In this document: positions 25,804-35,064 of the stretch, in pieces
Position numbering within the stretch: position 1 is the stretch's first letter
Layout: each line of letters opens with the position of its first letter
Position numbers and translations under genes: made by a program
The notes under the pieces: generated by a model
Seen by the model: only the letters and a program-made list of their open reading frames with translations
Told to the model about the DNA's origin: nothing
The model's database searches: none
Assembly: GCA_023391695.1 (NCBI GenBank)
Contig: JAEWAK010000025.1
Coordinates: 54,784-118,783, forward strand
Direction of reading: 5' to 3'
Length of the DNA stretch: 64,000 nt
From: Bacillota bacterium
GTDB taxonomy: Bacteria; Bacillota; Clostridia; Lachnospirales; Lachnospiraceae

Positions 25804-26034
25804 TTATTTACCAAAGAGACCTTTTTTTTCTTCGATTGATACTACTTCATAGCCTGCTTCCGTAACGGCATCCTTAAAGACAGAATCATTGACATCGGAA
25901 TCAAAACTCACTACGGCAGCTTTTTTCTTAAGATCCACTTTAGCATTAACGCCTGCTATTGCATTTAAAGCTTTTTCTACTCTGGCCTGGCAATGACTGC
26001 AAGTCATACCTTCAATTTTAATTATTTTCTTCAT
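25804..26034 (-). CDS. copZ: CopZ-like copper chaperone
   Basis: A 76-residue heavy-metal-associated domain with the metal motif GMTCSHC near residues 9-15 and the ferredoxin-like fold pattern ending AGYEVVSIEEKKGLFGK. Such proteins carry Cu(I) to CopA and to CsoR. The ATG at 26034 is chosen because GGAG lies about nine bases upstream; an ATG six codons earlier would have no ribosome site. It lies between copA and csoR on the same strand. Confidence 0.92.
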   Translation of the reverse strand: MKKIIKIEGMTCSHCQARVEKALNAIAGVNAKVDLKKKAAVVSFDSDVNDSVFKDAVTEAGYEVVSIEEKKGLFGK

Positions 26035-26222
26035 GATCGTTCTCTCCTTCATTTAATAATATTCAGATATTTTCATATCTACTTTTATAATTTAAATATA
26101 TTCAGGCGAAATAATCCGGCGTGCCGACAAGTTAATGTCTGTCTTTCGTAATTGCGCAGAATGAATTTCCTGATTACCGTAAGTTATTGAAATTGCCTGC
26201 TACCGGTTTTGTATAAATTCGG

Positions 26223-28502
26223 TCAGACAATCTGTTTGGGCTTAAAAAACTTTAACCTTAAGGCATTGGAAACCACGCAAACCGAACTTAAGCTCATGGC
26301 TGCAGCCGCAAACATAGGATTTAATTTCCATTCAAGCAATGCATAGAATACGCCTGCCGCTAAAGGAATGCCTATTGTGTTGTAAAAGAATGCCCAGAAT
26401 AAATTCTCTTTGATATTCTTTATGGTGGCTTTACTTAACTGTATTGCCGTAACGGCATCCAGTAAATCGCTTTTCATAAGGACAATATCCGCCGATTCAA
26501 TTGCAATATCCGTACCTGCACCGATTGCAATACCCACGTCCGCCCTTACCAAAGCAGGCGCATCATTAATACCATCTCCTATCATGGCAACCTTTCTGCC
26601 GGTTTCCTGAATTCTTCTGATTTCACTTTCCTTATCCTGCGGAAGAACTTCCGCAACAACCCTGTCGATATTCAGCTGTCCCCTGATTGCCTCCGCCGTC
26701 TTCTTATTATCACCGGTCAACATGACTACATCAATTCCCAGTGCCTTAAACTGCTCTATGGCTTTCCGGCTGGTAGGCTTTACCACATCTGCTGCCGCTA
26801 TTAAACCAAGTATTTCCTTTTCTTCTGCAAAATACAAAGGTGTTTTTCCTTCTTTCGCAAACTCATCCGAATTCTTTAGAAGTTTTTCCACGGAGATTCC
26901 GTTTTCCTCCATCAGGGCAAGATTGCCTGCATAATATACTTTTCCATTAATACGGGCAATTATTCCTCTTCCTGAAACCGACTGAAATTCTTTGACTTCT
27001 TTCAAAGTTACTCCGTCCTCTTCCGCTTTTTTTACAATGGCGTCAGCCAGCGGATGTTCGGAAGGTTTTTCAATTGATGCTGCGATTTCCAGCAGCTGTT
27101 TACTGCTTAAACTTCCGGCGGTAATAATATCCGTTACCGTTGGTTTTCCTTCCGTCACGGTACCGGTTTTATCCAGTATGACCGTATTGACCTTGTGAGC
27201 AATTTCCAGTGCCTCTGCCGATTTAATCAGGATACCGTTCATGGCGCCTTTACCTGTGCTTACCATAATGGCAACCGGAGTGGCGAGACCCAGGGCACAG
27301 GGGCAGGAAATAACCAGTACGGCAATCCCTATGGAAAGGGCAAATTCAAAGGAAGCTCCGGAAATAAGCCATATGATAACAGCAAGAACGGCAATGCTTA
27401 TGACGACCGGTACAAATACCCCGCTGATTTTATCAGCCAGTTTTGCGATGGGTGCCTTGGAAGCGCCGGCATCCTCAACCAGTTTTACGATTTGGGCCAG
27501 AGTAGTATCCTCGCCTACTTTTTGGGCTTTAAATTTAAAATAACCCGTTTTATTAATCGTGGCGCCGATCACCGTATCACCGGCATGTTTTTCTACCGGA
27601 ATGCTTTCACCGGTCAATGCGGACTGGTCAACGGAAGAACTGCCCTCAATAACAATACCGTCCACCGGTATACCCTGCCCGGGTCTGACTACGATTATAT
27701 CGTCTTTGACAACTTCTTCCACAGGTATTATTGTCTCTTCCCCATTACGGATGACTGCGGCTGTCTTGGGAGCCAGATCCAGTAATTTGGTTATTGCTTC
27801 CGAAGTCTTGCCTTTTGACCTGGCTTCCAGGTATTTACCTAAGGTAATCAAGGTCAGTATGGTAGCGGCAGATTCAAAATACAAATCCATGGAATAACGC
27901 ATTACCAAATCCATATCCTCATGGCCAAGCCCGTACCCGATTATAAAAATTGCAAAAATTCCATAAATTATGGCGGCACCGGAACCAATTGCAATCAGGG
28001 AATCCATATTGGGCGAACGGTGAAACAGTGTCTTAAAACCTACCTGAAAATATTTACGGTTCACGTAGATAATGGGAAGTATCAGTAAAAACTGTAAAAA
28101 TGCAAATGTTACCGCGTTCTCTGTCCCATGAATAATATCCGGCAGCGGCAGCTCAAACATGTGCCCCATTGCTATATACAACTCAGGAATTAAAAACAGA
28201 AAAGAAATAATTATCCTTGTTCTCATCTCTTTCAATTCCATCTCCGCTTTATTGACAGTCGTATCCTTCCCAGTGGTATCCTTCACGCTGTGTGTAAAAA
28301 CAGAAGCGTTATAGCCTGCGTCGATTACCGATTTAATAATCCGGTTATTGTCTGTAACCGCACCGTCAAATTCAACCGTCATGCTGTTTGATAAGAGATT
28401 AACTGCCACCGATATTACCCCCGGTACCTTTTTAACGCTCTTTTCCACAGCAGCCGAACACGCTGAACAGGTCATCCCGATCACGTTAAATTTTTGATTC
28501 AT
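26223..28502 (-). CDS. copA: Copper-exporting P1B-type ATPase
   Basis: A 759-residue P1B ATPase. It has one N-terminal metal-binding domain (GMTCSACSAAVEKS), the actuator TGES (ALTGESIPVEK), the membrane copper site CPC (VISCPCALGLATP), the phosphorylation motif DKTGTVTEG, the P1B-specific SEHPLAD histidine-proline motif, and GDGINDAPALVRADVG. It exports Cu(I) from the cytosol. GGAGG lies about seven bases before the ATG. A CsoR operator lies about 30 bp upstream. Many related proteins have two N-terminal metal domains; here there is one, plus the separate CopZ. Confidence 0.95.
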   Translation of the reverse strand: MNQKFNVIGMTCSACSAAVEKSVKKVPGVISVAVNLLSNSMTVEFDGAVTDNNRIIKSVIDAGYNASVFTHSVKDTTGKDTTVNKAEMELKEMRTRIIISFLFLIPELYIAMGHMFELPLPDIIHGTENAVTFAFLQFLLILPIIYVNRKYFQVGFKTLFHRSPNMDSLIAIGSGAAIIYGIFAIFIIGYGLGHEDMDLVMRYSMDLYFESAATILTLITLGKYLEARSKGKTSEAITKLLDLAPKTAAVIRNGEETIIPVEEVVKDDIIVVRPGQGIPVDGIVIEGSSSVDQSALTGESIPVEKHAGDTVIGATINKTGYFKFKAQKVGEDTTLAQIVKLVEDAGASKAPIAKLADKISGVFVPVVISIAVLAVIIWLISGASFEFALSIGIAVLVISCPCALGLATPVAIMVSTGKGAMNGILIKSAEALEIAHKVNTVILDKTGTVTEGKPTVTDIITAGSLSSKQLLEIAASIEKPSEHPLADAIVKKAEEDGVTLKEVKEFQSVSGRGIIARINGKVYYAGNLALMEENGISVEKLLKNSDEFAKEGKTPLYFAEEKEILGLIAAADVVKPTSRKAIEQFKALGIDVVMLTGDNKKTAEAIRGQLNIDRVVAEVLPQDKESEIRRIQETGRKVAMIGDGINDAPALVRADVGIAIGAGTDIAIESADIVLMKSDLLDAVTAIQLSKATIKNIKENLFWAFFYNTIGIPLAAGVFYALLEWKLNPMFAAAAMSLSSVCVVSNALRLKFFKPKQIV

Positions 28503-28531
28503 ATTTGCCTCCTATCTGCATAAAGCAAATG

Positions 28532-28559
28532 ACTATACCCCCGTGGGGTGTTGTTACAA
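28532..28559 (-). promoter_or_regulatory. copA promoter with CsoR operator in the spacer
   Basis: The minus strand reads TTGTAA (28554-28559), 16 bp, TATAGT (28532-28537). The spacer contains ACCCCACGGGGGTAT, a GC-rich inverted repeat of the kind CsoR binds. A second possible promoter (TTGACA, 17 bp, TATTGT) lies just upstream near 28567-28595. In either case bound CsoR would block transcription. Confidence 0.8.
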
Positions 28560-28607
28560 TAAAACAATAGTACCAAATCACAAATTTGTCAAGTATATTT
28601 TTTATTC

Positions 28608-29258
28608 CTAACTTTCTAAAATCGCCTGCCAGTCAATATCATCCTGTAAATTAACCGCCTCAAAATCCGCCCTGAGCTGTTTGTATTCCGGTCCCACTCC
28701 CAAAGCTCTCATATGTGCTGCCTTCGCCGCAATGATACCTACCCCGGAATCCTCCACCACAAGGCATTCTTCTTTTAACAGCCCCAATTTTACGGCTGCT
28801 ACTTCGAACACCTCCGGATCCGGCTTGGATCTGGTAATGTCAAGGCCGCAGCTGACCTGGTCAATGTAGGGTGTAAGGCCGGTTCTTTCCAATATAAGCG
28901 GCGTATTTTTACTTACGGAACCAATCCCGATCAATATTCCCTTCTCTTTTAACATGTTAAGAGTATCAATTACTCCGGGAAGTATGGCATCCTCATTTAA
29001 ACTTTGAAGAAGTTCGATATAGCACTGATTTTTCTGTTTTGCAAAGCCCAGTTTTTCTTCCCCGGAATATATTTTATTCCCCTTGCTTAAAACTACCTCC
29101 AGGGATTCCATCCGGCTTACACCTTTTTGTCTCTTGTTATCTTCTTTCGTAAAATTAGTAATTCCAAGTTCCCAGGCAAGCAGCTGCCACGCCCTGAAAT
29201 GCATCTCGTCCGTTGAAACCAAAACCCCGTCAAGATCAAATATAACACCTTTAATCAT
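28608..29258 (-). CDS. pgmB: Beta-phosphoglucomutase (HAD superfamily)
   Basis: A 216-residue HAD phosphomutase, opening MIKGVIFDLDGVLVSTDEMH with nucleophile Asp8 and acid/base Asp10, the helical cap with a histidine near residue 20, GIGSVSKN (motif II) and VVEDSGVGIIAAKAAHM (motif IV). It turns beta-glucose-1-phosphate into glucose-6-phosphate, the product route of GH65 inverting phosphorylases, and a GH65 gene lies 1.5 kb away. ATG 29258 is preferred to an in-frame GTG four codons upstream, which would overlap the AGGAG. It is divergent from lacI, with an operator between them. Confidence 0.92.
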   Translation of the reverse strand: MIKGVIFDLDGVLVSTDEMHFRAWQLLAWELGITNFTKEDNKRQKGVSRMESLEVVLSKGNKIYSGEEKLGFAKQKNQCYIELLQSLNEDAILPGVIDTLNMLKEKGILIGIGSVSKNTPLILERTGLTPYIDQVSCGLDITRSKPDPEVFEVAAVKLGLLKEECLVVEDSGVGIIAAKAAHMRALGVGPEYKQLRADFEAVNLQDDIDWQAILES

Positions 29259-29383
29259 TATTTTTTTCACTCCTTATGTTTTTTTAATAATTGGTACTGT
29301 TCATCTGCCGGGAAAGGTACATAAAACACCCCAGATAATTCTGTACTTTTTTTTTAATATGTGATAGACTAGAATAAAATTAA

Positions 29384-29397
29384 GTTTAACCTTAAAC
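29384..29397. promoter_or_regulatory. LacI-type operator between pgmB and lacI
   Basis: GTTTAACCTTAAAC, one base different from the perfect 14-bp palindrome GTTTAACGTTAAAC found twice at the sugar transporter promoter (36583 and 36638). It lies 23 bp before the lacI start and upstream of pgmB, suggesting autoregulation and control of pgmB. Confidence 0.8.
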
Positions 29398-29420
29398 CTA
29401 TTGAAGAAAGGATCATTTCG

Positions 29421-30437
29421 ATGACTACAATAAAGGATATTGCACAAGCTGTTGGCGTAAGCTGTACTACGGTTTCTAATGTAATTCATGGTAAAACCGG
29501 CCGTGTCTCGGCAGAAACCATAGCAAGAATCAATGAAACCATTGAAAAACTAGGTTATGTACCCAATATGTCCGCACGTTCCCTGGTATCCAGTTCCTCA
29601 AAAGTAATTGGTATGATCAGCCACCTGACCCAGAATAAAAATGAAAGCATTGTGGAAGACCCTTTTCATTCTGCTTTTATCGGCTCCATTGAAAAAACCC
29701 TGCGTGAAAACGGTTATTACCTCATGCTGCGTACGGTCGAAACAACGGCGGATTTGTTAACCTTTCTGCGCAATTGGAATGTGGACGGCCTTTTCTGCAC
29801 CGGTGTATTCCAGGATGAATTTTTCGATGCATTAGCCGGTTTAAATATTCCGGTTGTTTTAATAGACAGTTATGTTACCCATCCCAATATGTGCAACGTG
29901 GGCCTGGAAGATTATAACGGCGGTTATACCGCTACCCGTTATCTGATTGACAAAGGCCATAGGGATATTGCCTTTGCTTCCCCTACCATCAAAAAGCGGG
30001 GTGTTGTATACGAACGTTTCCTGGGTTACCAGAAAGCTCTTGCGGAAGCTTCCGTTACTTTTCGTCCGGAACTGGTATTTGAACAGGAACTGGACGTGAA
30101 TACTACCGTAGCCCTGGGGATGAATCTGGCAAAACGCAAGGATATAACAGCGGTCTTTGCCACTGCGGATATCCTTGCGGCCGGAATTATGTCCGGTCTT
30201 AGCCAGGCCGGTAAAAAAGTTCCGGATGACATTTCCGTCATCGGATTCGATGATATTAACCTTTGTCATCTTACATCACCAAGATTGACTACCATTCACC
30301 AGGATGCTCCTTTAAAAGGTAAATTAGCTGTGTATTTTTTAATTGACCAGCTGGAGAATAAGCCTATTCCAAACCGTGAAATCATCCTTCCCATCCACCT
30401 TGTGGAGAGAAACAGTGTAAAAGCACTGCTTTCTTAA
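29421..30437 (+). CDS. LacI-family repressor of the alpha-glucoside locus
   Basis: A 338-residue regulator with an N-terminal LacI helix-turn-helix (TTIKDIAQAVGVSCTTVSNV, hinge helix near residues 48-58 ARSLVSS) and a periplasmic-binding-protein-like sensor domain (SVIGFDDINLCHLTSPRLTTI near the C-terminus). AAAGGA lies eight bases before the ATG. A copy of the GTTTAAC palindrome lies in its own promoter region and two more lie at the sugar ABC operon, so it probably represses itself, pgmB and the transporter-GH65 operon. The inducer is likely an alpha-glucoside or a derived sugar phosphate; that is inference. Confidence 0.9.
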   Translation: MTTIKDIAQAVGVSCTTVSNVIHGKTGRVSAETIARINETIEKLGYVPNMSARSLVSSSSKVIGMISHLTQNKNESIVEDPFHSAFIGSIEKTLRENGYYLMLRTVETTADLLTFLRNWNVDGLFCTGVFQDEFFDALAGLNIPVVLIDSYVTHPNMCNVGLEDYNGGYTATRYLIDKGHRDIAFASPTIKKRGVVYERFLGYQKALAEASVTFRPELVFEQELDVNTTVALGMNLAKRKDITAVFATADILAAGIMSGLSQAGKKVPDDISVIGFDDINLCHLTSPRLTTIHQDAPLKGKLAVYFLIDQLENKPIPNREIILPIHLVERNSVKALLS

Positions 30438-30466
30438 CTTCAGCCTGTTCCTTTGTAACCTTAACT

Positions 30467-30757
30467 TCATATTAAATCCCCACGGAAGATTATTTTAAAG
30501 GCTAAAAGTTCCCAGTTCCCAGGCAGTGCGGCAGCTGCTTTTAAGACTCCAGCTTCTTCATGAATACCGGCAAATCCCTCAATAGCGGTCATATATGCGC
30601 CGCCGGAAGCTGCCGGGTGGGTCCCGCCAATATATATTAGCCCGGCCCATTCCTTGCTTCCGCCGCTTAAATCAGCTGTAGCCGACTTCATAAATAACAG
30701 ATAAGCCCGGTCCGGCATACCGCATTTGCAGGCCCAGCATGGAATACATGCAGGCAC
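30467..30757 (-). pseudogene. C-terminal fragment of a second GH65 phosphorylase
   Basis: This 96-codon frame starts directly after the stop of the intact GH65 gene. It matches the end of GH65 enzymes: PDRAYLLFMKSATADL, then GGTHPAASGGAYMTAIEGFAG and LPGNWELLAFKIIFRG. The same landmarks occur in the intact neighbour as TTSIAAAWMNIVYGFAGM and IPGQWEGYSFRIRYQ. It lacks the catalytic domain and has no ribosome site of its own (only a GTG abutting the upstream stop), so it is read as the relic of a former tandem GH65 gene after a deletion. It could still be translated by re-initiation, but no function is likely. Confidence 0.75.
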
Positions 30758-33064
30758 TTATCCCCTCCAATCAGCCGGAATTTCTATCACCTTTTCTTCC
30801 TTAGTCAATATGGCCGTTTTTCCATATACGGCAACTTTGATTTCCCTGCCTCCTGCCGTACTTAAGAAAACTTTATCCTTTTCCACTTTTACCCGGATTA
30901 CATCCTGCTGATAGCGGATCCGGAAGGAATAACCCTCCCACTGTCCGGGTATGGAAGGAGAAAACCTTAATATATCCCGGTCGGAACGCATCCCTGCAAA
31001 TCCGTATACAATATTCATCCAGGCGGCTGCAATGGAAGTGGTGTGTAAACCTTCCAAAGTGTTCCGGTTATAATTATCCAAATCCATTCTGGTTGCAAAT
31101 CCAAAGAAATTATAAGCTTCCTCATGTTTCTTAAGCTGGGCTGCCAGGATGGAATGAACGGAAGGTGACAAGGAACTCTCATGAATACATCTGGGTTCAT
31201 AATATTCATAATTATTTTTCAGTTGCTCATCCGTAAAATTACCGTTATACATTAACATCATCATAAGTACGTCCGGCTGCTTAATCATATCATTGCGGTA
31301 AATCCGGTCATAAGTCCAGTGATGATACAGCGGGAAGTCCTCAACCGGAATCTGGTCCACATCAATATGGGGTAAATTAAAATATCCTTCATGCTGTTCA
31401 AACAACCCGTTTGTTTCATCGTAAGGAATGTACATGTGTTCTGCAATAACCGACCAGTTATCCGGTTCCTTGTTCTTTAAATTGTATTTCTTTAAAAACT
31501 CCCGGTAAGAAGCTCCCTTTTTGGCCTTGAACCGCCCTAACACATCCAGGGTATATTCCAGGGTAACTTTTCCTAAATAGTTGGTATAGCAGTTGTTATT
31601 CACCATCATCTGGAATTCATCCGGTCCCATAACACCGTAATAACCGTAACGGCTCTTATCACCGCTCCAATCCCCTCTGGTTGCAAGCATTCTGCTTACT
31701 TCCACCAGAACCGGAAGGCCGGTTTGGAATACAAACTCTTCATCCCCGGTGATTTTCTCATAATGCCATATACCGTAGGCTACGGCCGTAGAAGCCTGTA
31801 ACTGTAAGCTTGCATGCTGCCATAAGCTGCAGCATTCCCTGCCGGTGATGGTGGCAATTGGATAAAAGGCTCCTTCACAGTCCAGTGCTCTTGCACGCTT
31901 TCTTGCTTCCTCCAGGGTCAGGTAACGGAATTCGATTAAATGCCTTGCCGCTTCCGCATTATTGAAAATATAAAAGGGAAGACAATAGGTTTCCGTATCC
32001 CAGAAGGTATTGCCGCTGTAAGCTTCACCGGTTAAACCCTTCGCCCCGATAATGGTTCCCTTTTCCGCACCATGATAAGTCTGATGCATTTGGAAGATAC
32101 AAAAACGGATTCCCTGCTGGTTTAGCTCATCCCCGTCAATTACAATATCGGAGTCCTTCCAGACCTCTTCCCACCACAAGGTACTGTCTGCCTTTAAGAT
32201 ATCATATTTAACTTCCCGGAGTGTATCGGCGGCTTCTCTGCATTTAACGTTAAACGTATCGGAATCCACCGCTGAGGTATCCTTCCTTGTCACATTTCTT
32301 ACAACTCTGGTGAAAGTGGCTGGTTTATTCTGTGTTACGGCCAGGGTAAATTGCTTTAATACCCTTTTTTCTTCTATGATTTCTGATTCTTCCTTCGCAT
32401 CGCATTCAAAATAACAACCGGAAAAAACGGACAGGCCGGTATTAACCGTATCCGCCAGAATACTGCACCACTTCCTGCCGGTTTTGATATCCTTGCAATT
32501 CCATAAATTTTTACCGGCCATATGATGAATTCCGGCAAAATCAAGTCCTGCCGTAATAGTTACCTCTCCGGTAAAATTAAGGGGGGTCAGGGTTATCCTC
32601 TGACCCGCCAGCTGCGCCTCTCTCATGGACAAAAACCGCTCAAATTCCAGTTTGAGCTCCTTACCGTCCTCTAATATCCAGATATAAGACCGGTTTAAAA
32701 TACCGTTTTTTAAATTCAGTACTCTTTTAAAATCTTTAAATTTTGATTTATATAAATCAACTGCTCCGTTATTTACATAAATTCTGGCATAAAGCCAATT
32801 AACGGAATTAACGATAAACTCGCTTTTATCAATCATGCCCTTGTAGGCAGAGCGGTCTGCCTCCTGGGATTCATAAATTCCGTTAAAATAACTGCCTATC
32901 AGGCTGTCACCTGAGTATCCTTCTTCAAAATACCCCCTGACACCCATGTATTCGTTGCCTAAAGAAAATATGGATTCCGATACCTGGGAATAGGCTTGGC
33001 TAAAACCCTCCTCCATAACGTTCCATGGGTCCGTAGTATAATATTTGTCTGCTATTTTTGCCAT
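30758..33064 (-). CDS. GH65 family inverting disaccharide phosphorylase
   Basis: A 768-residue GH65 enzyme: N-terminal beta-sandwich (ESIFSLGNEYMGVRGYFEEG), linker, (alpha/alpha)6 catalytic barrel with GNTFWDTETYCLPFYIF and the general acid Glu in YYGVMGPDEFQMMVNN, then C-terminal sheets. GH65 phosphorylases split alpha-linked disaccharides (maltose, trehalose, kojibiose, nigerose or glucosyl-rhamnose) with phosphate to give beta-glucose-1-phosphate. Which one cannot be told here; GPDEF and the context make kojibiose- or nigerose-type as likely as trehalose. ATG 33064 follows GAGG by six bases. It lies last in the sugar ABC operon. Confidence 0.92.
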   Translation of the reverse strand: MAKIADKYYTTDPWNVMEEGFSQAYSQVSESIFSLGNEYMGVRGYFEEGYSGDSLIGSYFNGIYESQEADRSAYKGMIDKSEFIVNSVNWLYARIYVNNGAVDLYKSKFKDFKRVLNLKNGILNRSYIWILEDGKELKLEFERFLSMREAQLAGQRITLTPLNFTGEVTITAGLDFAGIHHMAGKNLWNCKDIKTGRKWCSILADTVNTGLSVFSGCYFECDAKEESEIIEEKRVLKQFTLAVTQNKPATFTRVVRNVTRKDTSAVDSDTFNVKCREAADTLREVKYDILKADSTLWWEEVWKDSDIVIDGDELNQQGIRFCIFQMHQTYHGAEKGTIIGAKGLTGEAYSGNTFWDTETYCLPFYIFNNAEAARHLIEFRYLTLEEARKRARALDCEGAFYPIATITGRECCSLWQHASLQLQASTAVAYGIWHYEKITGDEEFVFQTGLPVLVEVSRMLATRGDWSGDKSRYGYYGVMGPDEFQMMVNNNCYTNYLGKVTLEYTLDVLGRFKAKKGASYREFLKKYNLKNKEPDNWSVIAEHMYIPYDETNGLFEQHEGYFNLPHIDVDQIPVEDFPLYHHWTYDRIYRNDMIKQPDVLMMMLMYNGNFTDEQLKNNYEYYEPRCIHESSLSPSVHSILAAQLKKHEEAYNFFGFATRMDLDNYNRNTLEGLHTTSIAAAWMNIVYGFAGMRSDRDILRFSPSIPGQWEGYSFRIRYQQDVIRVKVEKDKVFLSTAGGREIKVAVYGKTAILTKEEKVIEIPADWRG

Positions 33065-33101
33065 ATTTTTCCTCATTCCTGTGATCATTTTTGAGTATAT
33101 G

Positions 33102-33133
33102 AAGTTTTTGCCGGGGTAACACGGCAAAAACTT
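33102..33133 (-). other. Perfect 12-bp intercistronic hairpin between permease and GH65 gene
   Basis: Minus strand AAGTTTTTGCCG, eight-base loop, CGGCAAAAACTT. It begins one base after the permease stop and ends about 40 bases before the GH65 start. No T-run follows, so a message-stabilising or processing role is more likely than termination. Confidence 0.75.
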
Positions 33134-34012
33134 TTACCCTTTTAATGCACCTGCCGCCGCACCTTCTGTGATTTGTTTCTGGAATATGGTAAATAAAATA
33201 ATCGGAGGGATAATAGAGAAAGCCACTGCCCTGAGTACCTCGACATCCGTTGCATTGGAAGTCCGGAACATAAACAAACGTACCATAACCGTTTCTTTGC
33301 CGGAACCGTTTAACACCAGATACGGAAGCAGGAAATCCGACCATGCGGCATTGATTGCGAAAATTACAACTACCATGACAATTGATTTGGAAAGGGGTAA
33401 AATAATTTTCAAAAATGTCTGCAGGTAACCACATCCGTCAAGTTTCGCGGCTTCCACAATTTCCTTAGGAAGACCTTCAAAAAACTGCTTGAATAATACC
33501 ACATAAAAAGCATTGGCACCTAATGCCAGCCACAACGGCACAAAGGATTGGTTAAGTCCAATCTTGTTAATATTTACAAATAAAGCAACAATACTGGTTG
33601 TTGCAGGTATCAATAAACTCCACATTACCAGCCCGAAAATGATTTTATGTCCCCTGGGCTTTAAAATCGCCAGGCCGTAAGCCAGCAAACCGTTAAATAC
33701 AACCGCACTTATAACGCTGCCGGCAACGGATATAAATGAATTGATATAATATTTCACAAATTTTAAATCATTCCAGGTTTTTATAAAAACTTGCAAATCA
33801 AAATTCTCCGGCAGGATGGTAGGATTGCGGCGAAATTCCTTAATCTCCTTAAAGCTCGCCAAAAACACCCATATCGGCGGGAATAATGATACAATAATGA
33901 TTCCGATACAAATAATAAAAATTATAACACATAATATTTTGGTTCTGGTAGAGTGGAGATCATAAAAACGAATGGTTCCGTCTTCTTTTTTTCTATACTT
34001 TTCAAAAAACAT
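33134..34012 (-). CDS. Sugar ABC transporter permease (MalG/UgpE type)
   Basis: A 292-residue binding-protein-dependent permease with six membrane helices, opening helix ILCVIIFIICIGIIIVSLFPP and the EAA loop VEAAKLDGCGYLQTFLKIILP. It pairs with the upstream permease. The ATG at 34012 is preferred because GGGAG lies six bases upstream, next to a small CGTGC/GCACG hairpin; ten further codons upstream are in frame but run through that hairpin. The ATPase (MsmK/MalK type) is not encoded here and is probably shared, as is common for this transporter class. Confidence 0.92.
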   Translation of the reverse strand: MFFEKYRKKEDGTIRFYDLHSTRTKILCVIIFIICIGIIIVSLFPPIWVFLASFKEIKEFRRNPTILPENFDLQVFIKTWNDLKFVKYYINSFISVAGSVISAVVFNGLLAYGLAILKPRGHKIIFGLVMWSLLIPATTSIVALFVNINKIGLNQSFVPLWLALGANAFYVVLFKQFFEGLPKEIVEAAKLDGCGYLQTFLKIILPLSKSIVMVVVIFAINAAWSDFLLPYLVLNGSGKETVMVRLFMFRTSNATDVEVLRAVAFSIIPPIILFTIFQKQITEGAAAGALKG

Positions 34013-34016
34013 GTCA

Positions 34017-34044
34017 AACTCCCATCTGCGTGCTTTTAGCACGT
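34017..34044 (-). repeat. Hairpin-plus-ribosome-site module before the MalG-type permease
   Basis: Minus strand: stem CGTGC, loop, GCACG, then CAGATGGGAGTT and the start ATG. The AGATGGGAG flank is shared with the modules at 1716 and 22634/22705, while the stem sequence differs but stays paired. Confidence 0.65.
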
Positions 34045-34051
34045 ATTCTTC

Positions 34052-34963
34052 TTAATTTTCTTTTGATGCGGTAAGTTTAAAGTATAATCCGCTTAAAACT
34101 ACCAGAATAATACATATTATAACAGATAATGCAGCTGCCATGGGATAGTTGAAATCACGGAAGGCATAATTATATACCAGCTGCATAATAGATATACTTG
34201 CATTATTCGGTCCGCCATTGGTCATAACAAGAGGTTCATAAAGTATCTGGAATACGGCTATAATCTGTAAAATCAAAAGTGTTTTTCCAAGGGAAAAAAT
34301 ACTTGGCGTTGTAATATAACGGATTCTCTGTACTATTCCCGCACCATCTATGGTGGCTGCTTCATATAATTCCGGGTTAATATTACTGATACCTGCCATA
34401 TAGATTAAAGCCGTAGAGCCGGCACCCCTCCAGGTCATGGTTAATACAATGAGCGGAACGGTTAATTTTGGATCCGTCAGCCAGACTAACGGTTCAATCC
34501 CGATCTTGTTTAATAAAATATTAAGTACTCCCGTATTGCCGGGACGGAAAAAATACCCCCACATAAGAACAGTAGCCAATCCCGGCATAATATTGGGGAA
34601 ATAAATTCCTATACGGAAAAAGCTTTTCAGATGTACTGTTTCAGAAATTAAAACTGCCATAATAATAGGCACCAGAAAACCGATAGCCAAAGACCAAAGT
34701 ATGTATTTAAACGTATTTGCAAATGCCGCAGCAAAATCCGGATGCTTAAATACTTTAATGTAATTATCAAATCCAACAAATTCTTCAAGGCGAATTCCTT
34801 TTGCCGTATACAGGGAGAGTCGAACACTTTCCAATAATGGCTCCCACACAAAAAATGCAAATAATATGATGGAAGGAAGCATAATCACCCACCCTGCCAG
34901 ATCCCTTTTCTTAAAGCCCGTTTTTGTTTTCAGTTGGAGATTTTCATTTTTTGCTCTGACCAC
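34052..34963 (-). CDS. Sugar ABC transporter permease (MalF/UgpA type)
   Basis: A 303-residue six-helix permease (GWVIMLPSIILFAFFVWEP; EAA loop LYEAATIDGAGIVQRIRYITTP). A GTG at 34963 is chosen as start because GGAGG lies nine bases upstream; a GTG three codons earlier would directly touch that site. It lies between the binding protein (101 bp gap) and the second permease (39 bp gap) in one operon with the GH65 gene. Confidence 0.92.
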   Translation of the reverse strand: MVRAKNENLQLKTKTGFKKRDLAGWVIMLPSIILFAFFVWEPLLESVRLSLYTAKGIRLEEFVGFDNYIKVFKHPDFAAAFANTFKYILWSLAIGFLVPIIMAVLISETVHLKSFFRIGIYFPNIMPGLATVLMWGYFFRPGNTGVLNILLNKIGIEPLVWLTDPKLTVPLIVLTMTWRGAGSTALIYMAGISNINPELYEAATIDGAGIVQRIRYITTPSIFSLGKTLLILQIIAVFQILYEPLVMTNGGPNNASISIMQLVYNYAFRDFNYPMAAALSVIICIILVVLSGLYFKLTASKEN

Positions 34964-35064
34964 TTTATCCACCCTCCTTTTTTATTCTTTAAAGATGATG
35001 GGGCCATCTTATTCAGAAAACCCCATCATCGACCGGTACTATATTGAACGTTATCATAATTTTA

